Below are positions 1 through 5,547 of a DNA stretch of 6,273 nt, in pieces. How positions within the stretch are numbered: position 1 is the first letter of the stretch; the number at the start of each line of letters is the position of its first letter. The DNA is from an uncultured Oscillibacter sp. (lineage in GTDB: Bacteria; Bacillota_A; Clostridia; Oscillospirales; Oscillospiraceae). The notes below the pieces were generated by a model. It was not told the DNA's origin. It saw nothing but the letters and a program-made list of their open reading frames with translations, and did not search any database. Where the stretch lies: the NCBI GenBank assembly GCA_902462475.1, contig CABQCB010000117.1:1-6273 (forward strand), given 5' to 3'. The position numbers were made by a program, and so were the translations under genes.

Positions 1-663
1 GTGCTGGCCGGGTGCGCCGGCTTTGCCGCGGCGCTGCCGGAGCTCATGGGGCTGGGCGGCGCGGAGCAGGGGACTATGGTGGACGCGGACTCGTTTTTGG
101 TGGTCTGCGGCAGCGTCAATCCCATCACCGTGGCCCAGATGGAGGAGGCCGGCCGCTGCGGCTTCCGCCATATCCATCTGACGGCCCGCCAGCTGCTGAC
201 GCCCGGCTACTTTGAAAGCCCGGAGGGCCAGGCCCTGCTGGATCAGTGGGCCGCCTGGCTGAAGGCGGGTGAAAACTGCGTGCTGGACTCCAACCCGGCC
301 CCCGGCGACGGCGAGACAGCATCCCAGGTGGGAGAGGAAATGGGCATGGATCTGGAGGATCTGCGCCAGCACATCTCCCGGACGCTGGGTCATGTGCTGC
401 GGCAGCTGGTGGAGCGGGGCGTCCGGTCCACCATGCTGGTCACCGGCGGCGACACCCTCATGGGTTTTGTGCGGGCGGCGGGCGTTTCCGAGATCGTGCC
501 CGTGCGGGAGCTTCTGACCGGCTCGGTGCTCTCGCTGATCAACGTGGGCGGGACTACCTACAACATCATTTCCAAGTCCGGCGGCTTCGGCGAGCGGACC
601 TTGGTATCGGACCTGGCGCATCTGGTGCTGCCGGGAGAGGAAAGGAATGGAGAAAATGGATAA
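1..663 (+). CDS. Four-carbon acid-sugar kinase (DUF1537 family), C-terminal part, 5' end outside window
   Basis: This is the C-terminal nucleotide-binding half of a DUF1537 kinase, the family that phosphorylates D-threonate, L-threonate or D-erythronate on the 4-hydroxyl using ATP in the cytoplasm. The visible 220 residues carry family landmarks: an AGCAGFA segment at residues 3-9, LVVCGSVNPIT at 33-43, SNPAP at 97-101, the VTGGDT nucleotide-binding motif at 147-152, and ISKSGGFGE near the end at 190-198. Full-length members are about 400-430 residues, so roughly the first 200 residues, the substrate-binding domain, lie upstream. The GTG at position 1 is therefore most likely an internal valine codon rather than a start. 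The end overlaps the next gene by 17 nt, as expected for a co-translated pair, and that neighbour is the enzyme which uses this kinase's product. The exact acid sugar cannot be told from this half. Confidence 0.88.
   Translation: MLAGCAGFAAALPELMGLGGAEQGTMVDADSFLVVCGSVNPITVAQMEEAGRCGFRHIHLTARQLLTPGYFESPEGQALLDQWAAWLKAGENCVLDSNPAPGDGETASQVGEEMGMDLEDLRQHISRTLGHVLRQLVERGVRSTMLVTGGDTLMGFVRAAGVSEIVPVRELLTGSVLSLINVGGTTYNIISKSGGFGERTLVSDLAHLVLPGEERNGENG
633..640 (+). promoter_or_regulatory. Ribosome binding site of the pdxA2-like gene, inside the kinase gene
   Basis: GGGAGAGG ends 6 nt before the ATG at 647, so it supports that start rather than the in-frame ATG at 656. It lies inside the last codons of the kinase gene, so translation of the two is probably coupled. 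Confidence 0.6.
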
Positions 664-1732
664 AAAACCGATCATTGGCATTTCTATGGGTGATCCCTTC
701 GGAAACGGACCGGAGATCACCGCGCGGGCCCTGGCGGACGCCGCCGTGTACGACCGGTGCCGCCCCCTGGTGGTGGGCGATGTGAGCAGCATGACCTATG
801 CGGCCAAGGCGGCGGAGACGGTGTTCGGCACCCATCTGGACATCCACCCCATCCAGTCGGTAGACCAGGCGCTGTTTCAGCCGGGCACCATCGACGTCTA
901 CGACATGGGGCTGGTGAAGCCCTCCGATATCCCCGGAGACCCGTCCGACCCCAAGCCCTTCGGCCTGGGGGCCACGGCCCTGGGCGGTGAGGCGGCCTTC
1001 CAGTACGTGGTCAAGGTCATTGACCTTGCCATGAAGGGCGAGATCGACGCCACCGTCACCAATGCCCTGAGCAAGGAGGCCATCAACATGGCCGGCCATC
1101 ATTACTCCGGCCATACGGAGATCTACGCCGACTATACCCACACCGCCAAATACACCATGATGCTGGCTCACGAGGACCTGCGGGTGGTCCATGTCTCCAC
1201 CCACGTCTCCTTGCGGGAGGCCTGCGACCGGGTGAAGAAGGACCGGGTGCTGGACGTGATCCGCATTGCCAACAACGCCTGCCTGGCCCTGGGCATTGAG
1301 CAGCCCAAGATCGGCGTGGCCGGACTCAACCCCCACTGCGGCGAAAACGGCATGTTCGGCACGGAGGAGGTCGAGGAGATCCAGCCCGCCATCGACGCGG
1401 CCCTGGCGGAGGGCATCTGCATCCCGGAGAAGAAGCCTACCCCGCCGGACACGATCTTTTCCAAGGCCATCGGCGGCTGGTACGACATCGTGGTGGCCAT
1501 GTACCATGACCAGGGCCATATTCCGCTGAAGGTCAAGGGCTTTGTCTATAACAAGGCCGAGGGCCACTGGGACGCGGTGGCCGGCGTCAACGTGACGCTG
1601 GGCCTGCCCATCATCCGGGCCAGTGTGGACCACGGCACCGGCTTCGGCCACGCCGGCAGCGGCCGGGCCAACGAGCTGAGCCTGCTCAACGCCATCTCCT
1701 ACGCCATCCAGCTGGCCAACCACCGCAAATAA
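647..1732 (+). CDS. pdxA2: PdxA2-type 4-phospho-D-threonate / 4-phospho-D-erythronate dehydrogenase
   Basis: This is a complete 361-aa PdxA-superfamily oxidoreductase. With NAD+ it would oxidise the 3-OH of the 4-phosphorylated acid sugar made by the upstream kinase; spontaneous decarboxylation then gives dihydroxyacetone phosphate and CO2. The family signature is clear: GISMGDPFGNGPE at 11-23, GHTE with substrate-binding H156/T157, metal-ligand histidines H186 (STHVSL), H230 (GLNPHCGENG) and H287 (MYHDQGH), and substrate-contact K295, N315 and R324 in IIRASVDHGTG. All catalytic positions known from E. coli PdxA are kept. Compared with PdxA there are about ten extra residues between K295 and N315 (around 300-311). 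The partner kinase argues for the catabolic PdxA2 role rather than pyridoxal-phosphate synthesis. The choice between threonate and erythronate is not resolved. Upstream regulation lies outside the window. Confidence 0.9.
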   Translation: MEKMDKKPIIGISMGDPFGNGPEITARALADAAVYDRCRPLVVGDVSSMTYAAKAAETVFGTHLDIHPIQSVDQALFQPGTIDVYDMGLVKPSDIPGDPSDPKPFGLGATALGGEAAFQYVVKVIDLAMKGEIDATVTNALSKEAINMAGHHYSGHTEIYADYTHTAKYTMMLAHEDLRVVHVSTHVSLREACDRVKKDRVLDVIRIANNACLALGIEQPKIGVAGLNPHCGENGMFGTEEVEEIQPAIDAALAEGICIPEKKPTPPDTIFSKAIGGWYDIVVAMYHDQGHIPLKVKGFVYNKAEGHWDAVAGVNVTLGLPIIRASVDHGTGFGHAGSGRANELSLLNAISYAIQLANHRK

Positions 1733-1778
1733 GCGGAATGGCAGGGCCCCGGAGACGAAATCGGTATATTTCATCATA

Positions 1779-1814
1779 AAAAAGGAGAGGATGCAATTGC
1801 ATCCTCTCCTTTTT
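1779..1814. terminator. Bidirectional intrinsic terminator between two convergent genes
   Basis: This is a perfect inverted repeat of 18 bp per arm centred between 1796 and 1797. A GGAGAGG/CCTCTCC core (1784-1790 with 1803-1809) continues into ATGC/GCAT around an AATT loop. The outer arms are an A run on the left and a T run on the right, so each strand produces a hairpin followed by a U tract. It ends transcription of the kinase-pdxA2 operon on + and of the regulator on -. The last two bases overlap the regulator's TAA stop codon (1813-1815 read on the - strand). Confidence 0.9.
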
Positions 1815-3135
1815 ATGCATCGGGACTCTTTTCCGGGTCGGCGGCGTCCTGCCGGTGAAAGTGCAGGCGGACCAGGGTCTTGGGCCGTCCGGCGCCGGAG
1901 CTCTCCTTGCCGCACACGGAGGCGTAGCCCTGCTCCAGCAGCTTGCGGATGATCCGGTGGGCGCTGCGCACGGTGATGTTCAGACAGTCCGCCAGCTCCT
2001 TGACGTCAAACTCGGCGTCACCCCGCAGCTGGATCAGGGCCATGAGCTTGGCGATGTACGCCCCGCTCATGCCTGTCTCCCGGGCAATCTGCTCCACCTG
2101 GTCATCCCTGGAGATGAGATCATAGGAGATGGCGCTTTCGCTGCCCAGGGGGCCGGCCAGGGCGCCGTTTTCATCCACCAGATAGATGAAGCTGCCCTTT
2201 GCCGCCTTGGCATGGTTGAGAGCTTTGCTGGCGTGGATCTCCGACTGGTAGGCGGTGGAACCGAAGCCGATGCCCATGTTGGGGTGAAGCCCCGTCTTCA
2301 AGATCCGGGATTGCAGATCGTAGAGCCACTGGTAATTCTCCTCCCGCTTCACGCCGCCCCGGTTGGCGAAGATGATGTAGCGGTTTTGCCCGCTGCGGAA
2401 GAAGGAGGCCTCCATCTGGCGGCAGTACTCCGTGATGAGGCTTTCGCACTGGCAGGTCCGTAGCCGGTCGGAATAGTAGCTGCCGGCGCTCTCGCTGACG
2501 TTGTCCAGCTCGATGATCTCCACCACGATCTGGGCGGAGTGGGCCTCCTTCAGCTCCAGCCGGGTCACCAGCCGGTTGAAGGCCTCCCGCACCGTGAAGC
2601 GGGAGCCGGAGAGGTAAAATACCGGGTAGCCCTTGTCCCGAAAGTGGTGATAGACCCACACGAAGCCGGTGAGGATGGCCTTGCTCTCGCCCTGGTCCCA
2701 CAGAGCCTGGTGCCATTGGATATAGGATTGCTCTTCGGAGGAGCCGATGGGGAGGTAGCGGATGTGCCGGGGCGTGATGCCGCACTCGCTGAAGGCGTCC
2801 TCCACCACGTGGGGCTCCACCGCGTCGATGCTGAATTCGTCCAGCGCCAGGCCCTGGCGCTCCATCTGACGCAGGGTGTTCATCAGGCTGTACGCGTCCT
2901 TGGTGACGTATTCATAGGCCCGGATCATGGTGTGGCGCTGGATGACGCTGCTGCACACCGCCACGCCGGTGAATAGCACAGCGGTGCACTCCGCCTCGCA
3001 CTGGTCGATGACCTCCAGGGCGCCGGCGGTGGTCTCCCGGGGATAAAGAATGGTTTCCGTCTCCGGAGAGATGGCGCGCAAATGGGCCTGGATCTGCTTG
3101 CCGGAGAGCTCGGGTCCGATAATTCCAATTTTCAT
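1813..3135 (-). CDS. Transcriptional regulator: N-terminal sensor-like region, degenerate GGDEF-like domain, C-terminal winged helix
   Basis: This 440-aa cytoplasmic protein has no signal peptide or membrane segment. Residues 1-10 (MKIGIIGPEL) open an alpha/beta region to about 190 that may bind an effector. Residues 200-330 resemble a degenerate GGDEF/nucleotide-cyclase fold: a VVEIIELD strand at 204-211, NRYIIFANRGG at 251-261 where a GGDEF signature would lie, MGIGFGSTA at 287-295 and the AGPLG exit at 327-331. The GG(D/E)EF catalytic residues are absent, so it probably senses rather than synthesises a nucleotide. Residues 345-425 form a winged helix (LADCLNITVRSAHRIIRKLL, then a wing ending GAGRPKTLVRL). 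I chose the ATG at 3135 over an upstream in-frame ATG at 3207 because AGAGGA sits about 6 nt before it and a promoter lies between the two. Its divergence from the M20 operon suggests it controls that operon and itself. I recognise no named family. Confidence 0.8.
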   Translation of the reverse strand: MKIGIIGPELSGKQIQAHLRAISPETETILYPRETTAGALEVIDQCEAECTAVLFTGVAVCSSVIQRHTMIRAYEYVTKDAYSLMNTLRQMERQGLALDEFSIDAVEPHVVEDAFSECGITPRHIRYLPIGSSEEQSYIQWHQALWDQGESKAILTGFVWVYHHFRDKGYPVFYLSGSRFTVREAFNRLVTRLELKEAHSAQIVVEIIELDNVSESAGSYYSDRLRTCQCESLITEYCRQMEASFFRSGQNRYIIFANRGGVKREENYQWLYDLQSRILKTGLHPNMGIGFGSTAYQSEIHASKALNHAKAAKGSFIYLVDENGALAGPLGSESAISYDLISRDDQVEQIARETGMSGAYIAKLMALIQLRGDAEFDVKELADCLNITVRSAHRIIRKLLEQGYASVCGKESSGAGRPKTLVRLHFHRQDAADPEKSPDA

Positions 3136-3155
3136 AGTGGTCCTCTTTGCCGTTT

Positions 3156-3223
3156 GTTTCCTGGGGACAATATAGCATTTTTCTCCGGTAAAGACAAGGT
3201 TCTGCACCTAATTTCCAGGAAAC
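3156..3223. repeat. Inverted repeat GTTTCCTGG / CCAGGAAAC flanking the regulator promoter
   Basis: GTTTCCTGG at 3156-3164 is the exact reverse complement of CCAGGAAAC at 3215-3223. One copy covers the predicted transcription start and the other lies just upstream of the -35 box. The second copy is also part of an 11-nt palindrome, TTTCCAGGAAA (3212-3222). The placement fits an autoregulatory operator pair, but this is inferred from position only. Confidence 0.4.
3169..3197 (-). promoter_or_regulatory. Predicted sigma-A promoter of the regulator gene (extended -10)
   Basis: Read on the - strand, TTGTCT (3192-3197) is followed by a 17-nt spacer and TATATT (3169-3174). TGC directly before the -10 makes an extended -10. 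Transcription should start near 3162, leaving a leader of about 27 nt that carries AGAGGA before the ATG at 3135. Confidence 0.6.
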
Positions 3224-3283
3224 GACTGTTAATTTCGCATCAATTTTTGCCCGCTTTCTGTGCATTTACCCAAAAATAGATGG

Positions 3284-3293
3284 TTTGCGCAAA
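3284..3293. promoter_or_regulatory. Palindrome TTTGCGCAAA just upstream of the M20 operon promoter, candidate operator
   Basis: This is a perfect 10-bp palindrome centred about 46 bp before the predicted transcription start and 7 bp before the -35 box. That position is typical for an activator site. The regulator encoded next door is the natural candidate to bind it, but nothing in the sequence proves binding. Confidence 0.35.
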
Positions 3294-3299
3294 TTAGCA

Positions 3300-3328
3300 T
3301 TGACTATGGTGTATGAAGTGACTATGCT
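3300..3328 (+). promoter_or_regulatory. Predicted sigma-A promoter of the M20 / DUF3100 operon
   Basis: TTGACT (3300-3305), a 17-nt spacer and TATGCT (3323-3328) give a near-consensus vegetative promoter, with a start expected near 3335. The -35 and -10 boxes lie within two direct copies of TGACTATGsT (3301-3310 and 3319-3328). The leader to the ATG is about 60 nt and contains an 8-nt T run followed by GGAGAGG. Confidence 0.7.
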
Positions 3329-3375
3329 CTATTTGTGTCCTATTTGAGACATGTCATTTATAAGGAATTTTTTTT

Positions 3376-3382
3376 GGAGAGG
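3376..3382 (+). promoter_or_regulatory. Ribosome binding site that fixes the M20 hydrolase start at 3395
   Basis: GGAGAGG lies 12 nt before the ATG at 3395. An earlier in-frame GTG at 3335 coincides with the predicted transcription start and has no room for a ribosome binding site, so it is rejected. Confidence 0.65.
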
Positions 3383-3394
3383 GGATTTTCCGTT

Positions 3395-4711
3395 ATGACG
3401 AAGCAGGAGATCAAGCAAGCGGTCCTGGCGGCCATCGACGCCGGCAGGGAGGAAATCTTTGCCGTCAAGGACAGCATCTATCAAAATCCGGAGTTCGGCT
3501 ACAAAGAGGTCAAGACCACGGCTACCGTGGCCGACTTCCTGGAGGGCCTGGGACTGAAGGTGGAGCGCAACATCGCCGTCACCGGCTGCCGTGCCCGGGC
3601 CAACGAGGGCAAATCCGGACCCCACATTGCGGTCATGGGCGAGCTGGACGGCATCAGCTGCAAGGAGCACAAGGACGCCAACGAGATCGGCGCCAGCCAC
3701 ACCTGCGGCCACAACCTGCAGGTGGCGGGCATGATCGGTGCCGCCGTGGGCCTGGTGCGCAGCGGCGTGCTGGACCAGCTGGACGGCCAGGTGAGCTTCA
3801 TCGGTGTTCCCGCCGAGGAGTTCATTGAGCTGGAGTACCGGGAGCAGCTGAAAAAAGAGGGCAAGATCTGCTATTTCGGCGGCAAGCAGGAGCTGATCCG
3901 CCGGGGCGAGCTGGACGACGTGGACATGGCCATGATGTTCCACGCTCAGGATACCGGCGACATGAAGGCCATCATCGGGCCGGAGAGCAACGGCTTCATC
4001 GGCAAGAAGATCCACTTCATCGGCAAGGAGTCCCACGCCGGCTCCGCCCCCTATGAGGGCATCAACGCTCTCAACGCGGCCATGCTGGCCATCAACAACG
4101 TCCACGCCCTCCGGGAGACCTTCCGGGAGAGTGAGCGTGCCCGGTTCCATCCCATCATCACCAAGGGCGGCGACATCGTCAACGTGGTGCCCGCCGATGT
4201 GACCATGGAGGCCTACGTCCGTGCCCGCACCATCCAGGGCCTCAGCGACATCAACAGCCGCATCAACCAGGCCATCCTGGCCGGCGGCATGGCCGTGGGC
4301 GCCAACGTGGAGATCACCGAGATCCCCGGCTACCTGCCCATCCTGAAGCAGCCGGAGATGGACGGCCTCCTGCGGGAGAACCTCAAGGAGCTGGGCCTGG
4401 AGGGCGCCATCATCGAGGGCAGCGACTTCACCGGCTCTTTCGACTTCGGCGATATCTCCCACCTGATGCCCGCCATCCACCCCATGTTCGGCGGCGTGCG
4501 CGGCGCGCTCCACACCCGCGATTTCGAGCTGGTGGACCCGGACCTTGCCTGCATCGTCCCGGCCAAGGCCATGGCCATGACCATCATCGACCTTTTGTAT
4601 GACGGCGCCAAGGAGGCCAAGGACATCCTGGCCAACTTCAAGCCCGTCATGACCAAGGAAGAGTACCTGGCCTATCAGCAGAACAACGACCGCACCATCA
4701 CGCTGCGCTGA
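3395..4711 (+). CDS. M20-family metallohydrolase (amidohydrolase / N-acyl amino acid hydrolase-like)
   Basis: This 438-aa cytoplasmic zinc-type hydrolase has no signal peptide. The catalytic domain shows the M20D pattern: SIYQNPEFGYKE at 27-38, MGELDGIS at 81-88, HTCGHN with metal ligands C104 and H106, the PAEE pair with catalytic E141 and ligand E142, FHAQ with H183, and a C-terminal ALHTRDFEL with H373. The inserted dimerisation (lid) domain runs from about 200 to 310, with SHAGSAPYEG and H214, which family members use for substrate contact across the dimer. Relatives cleave amide bonds in p-aminobenzoyl-glutamate, indole-acetyl amino acids or N-acyl amino acids; the substrate here is unknown. 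It is the first gene of an operon whose next ATG lies 12 nt past its stop and whose products include two membrane proteins. This suggests that an imported amide is cleaved inside the cell. All expected catalytic residues are present. Confidence 0.88.
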   Translation: MTKQEIKQAVLAAIDAGREEIFAVKDSIYQNPEFGYKEVKTTATVADFLEGLGLKVERNIAVTGCRARANEGKSGPHIAVMGELDGISCKEHKDANEIGASHTCGHNLQVAGMIGAAVGLVRSGVLDQLDGQVSFIGVPAEEFIELEYREQLKKEGKICYFGGKQELIRRGELDDVDMAMMFHAQDTGDMKAIIGPESNGFIGKKIHFIGKESHAGSAPYEGINALNAAMLAINNVHALRETFRESERARFHPIITKGGDIVNVVPADVTMEAYVRARTIQGLSDINSRINQAILAGGMAVGANVEITEIPGYLPILKQPEMDGLLRENLKELGLEGAIIEGSDFTGSFDFGDISHLMPAIHPMFGGVRGALHTRDFELVDPDLACIVPAKAMAMTIIDLLYDGAKEAKDILANFKPVMTKEEYLAYQQNNDRTITLR

Positions 4712-4716
4712 GGAGG
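4711..4716 (+). promoter_or_regulatory. Perfect Shine-Dalgarno AGGAGG overlapping the upstream stop codon
   Basis: AGGAGG starts on the last base of the hydrolase's TGA stop and ends 7 nt before the ATG at 4724. This indicates efficient initiation and close coupling to the hydrolase gene. Confidence 0.7.
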
Positions 4717-4723
4717 ATGAACC

Positions 4724-5533
4724 ATGGAAAAGAAAACCCTGCTGTTCAAAGACTATAAGCTGTATCTGACGGTGCTGGTGATCACCATCATCTGCGAGCG
4801 GATCGGCTCTGTGAAGATCCCCGCAGGCCCCGGCACCATCACCCTGCTGCCCATGATCTACGCCATGATCCTCTGCCTGGCGCTGTATCTTTTCAAGCCT
4901 GCCAAGTTCCTCAAGGAAAAGCAGTCCAACACGGCCAGCTCCCTGATCTCCATCGGCATCACGCTGCTGATCGCCAAGATCAGCATCACCAGCGGCGTGG
5001 GCATCAACGACATCATCATGGCCGGCCCCGCCCTGATCCTCCAGAACTTCGGCAACCTGGGCACCATCGTGTTCGCTCTGCCCGTGGCCCTGCTGCTGGG
5101 CTTCAAGCGCGAGTGTATCGGCATGACCCACTCTGTGGGCCGTGAGCCCAACGTGGCGCTCATTTCCGAGCGGTACGGCTCCGACTGCCCGGAGTTCCGG
5201 GGCGTCATGGTGGTGTACGTGGTGGGCACCGTGTTCGGCACCATCTTCATGGGCGCCATCGCCAGCTTCCTGGCCAGCGCCACCCCCATCTCCGTGGAGG
5301 CCTACGCCATGGCCACCGGCTGCGGCAGCGCGGGCATGATGACCGCCGCCCTGGCCCCCCTCATCGAGATGAAGCCGGAGCTGGAGGTCACCCTCACCAG
5401 CTACGCCAGCATCAGCAATCTGATCTCCACTGTGGCCGGCCTGTATATCTCCATCTTCCTGGGCCTGCCTCTGACGGAGAAGCTCTATAAGATCCTGGAG
5501 CCCAAGCTGGGCCGGGGCAAGAAGCAAGTGTAA
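4724..5533 (+). CDS. DUF3100-like integral membrane protein, probable transporter component
   Basis: This 269-aa protein is mostly hydrophobic. About seven membrane segments can be drawn near residues 13-28, 37-57, 70-90, 97-127 (long, may be two), 160-185, 190-214 and 225-250. The tail is short and basic. Family recognition rests on the N-terminal pattern (ICERIGS then PGTITLLPMIYA), the polar THSVGREPNVAL loop at 135-146, and the small-residue segment MATGCGSAGMMTAALAPL at 196-212, followed by SYASISNLIST. Charged or polar residues inside or beside membrane segments suggest a solute path. DUF3100 has no assigned biochemical function that I know of. It sits between an amide hydrolase and a second, smaller membrane protein, so a role in uptake of the hydrolase substrate is the natural inference; export of a cleavage product is the alternative. 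Confidence 0.72.
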   Translation: MEKKTLLFKDYKLYLTVLVITIICERIGSVKIPAGPGTITLLPMIYAMILCLALYLFKPAKFLKEKQSNTASSLISIGITLLIAKISITSGVGINDIIMAGPALILQNFGNLGTIVFALPVALLLGFKRECIGMTHSVGREPNVALISERYGSDCPEFRGVMVVYVVGTVFGTIFMGAIASFLASATPISVEAYAMATGCGSAGMMTAALAPLIEMKPELEVTLTSYASISNLISTVAGLYISIFLGLPLTEKLYKILEPKLGRGKKQV

Positions 5534-5538
5534 GGAGG
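5533..5538 (+). promoter_or_regulatory. Shine-Dalgarno AGGAGG of the small membrane protein gene
   Basis: AGGAGG begins on the last base of the preceding TAA stop and ends 9 nt before the ATG at 5548. The gap between the two membrane genes is only 14 nt. Confidence 0.65.
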
Positions 5539-5547
5539 AAGCCGAAC

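Larger units (their letters stand above)
3136..3394. other. Divergent regulatory region between regulator and M20 operon
   Basis: This 259-nt non-coding stretch is visibly more AT-rich than its flanks. It holds one predicted promoter per direction about 100 bp apart. Between and around them lie the CCAGGAAAC inverted repeat, TTTGCGCAAA, a TGACTATGsT direct repeat, and two TAATTT boxes 21 bp apart (3209-3214, 3230-3235) with an inverted copy at 3291-3296. I see no riboswitch, tRNA or convincing small ORF in it. Confidence 0.7.

Noticed and set aside
566..1915. Open frame of 449 codons on the - strand opposite pdxA2
   Set aside because: It is antisense to a gene with all PdxA catalytic residues intact, has a low-complexity composition and runs straight through the terminator hairpin.
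1855..2463. Open frame of 202 codons on + opposite the regulator
   Set aside because: It is the antisense of the regulator gene, with no ribosome binding site or recognisable domain.
3136..3207. Upstream extension of the regulator to an ATG at 3207
   Set aside because: The extra 24 residues overlap the predicted promoter and lack a ribosome binding site, whereas the ATG at 3135 has AGAGGA at good spacing and gives a clean MKIGIIG start.
3284..3293. TTTGCGCAAA as a CcpA catabolite-response site
   Set aside because: It has a central CG like cre sites, but the flanking bases do not follow the cre pattern, so I keep it only as a candidate operator for an unknown factor.
3348..3355. GACATGTC palindrome in the hydrolase leader
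   Set aside because: It is only 8 bp with no loop for an RNA hairpin; such palindromes occur by chance, and it has no repeat partner.
3335..3394. Upstream GTG start for the M20 hydrolase
   Set aside because: The GTG coincides with the predicted transcription start, and GGAGAGG precedes the ATG at 3395.
3329..5527. Very long open frame (732 codons) on the - strand, opposite the M20 and DUF3100-like genes
   Set aside because: It is the antisense of strongly biased NNC/NNG codons, which removes stops. The translation is low-complexity, rich in G, A, D, H and Q, with no motifs, while the + strand holds conserved catalytic residues.
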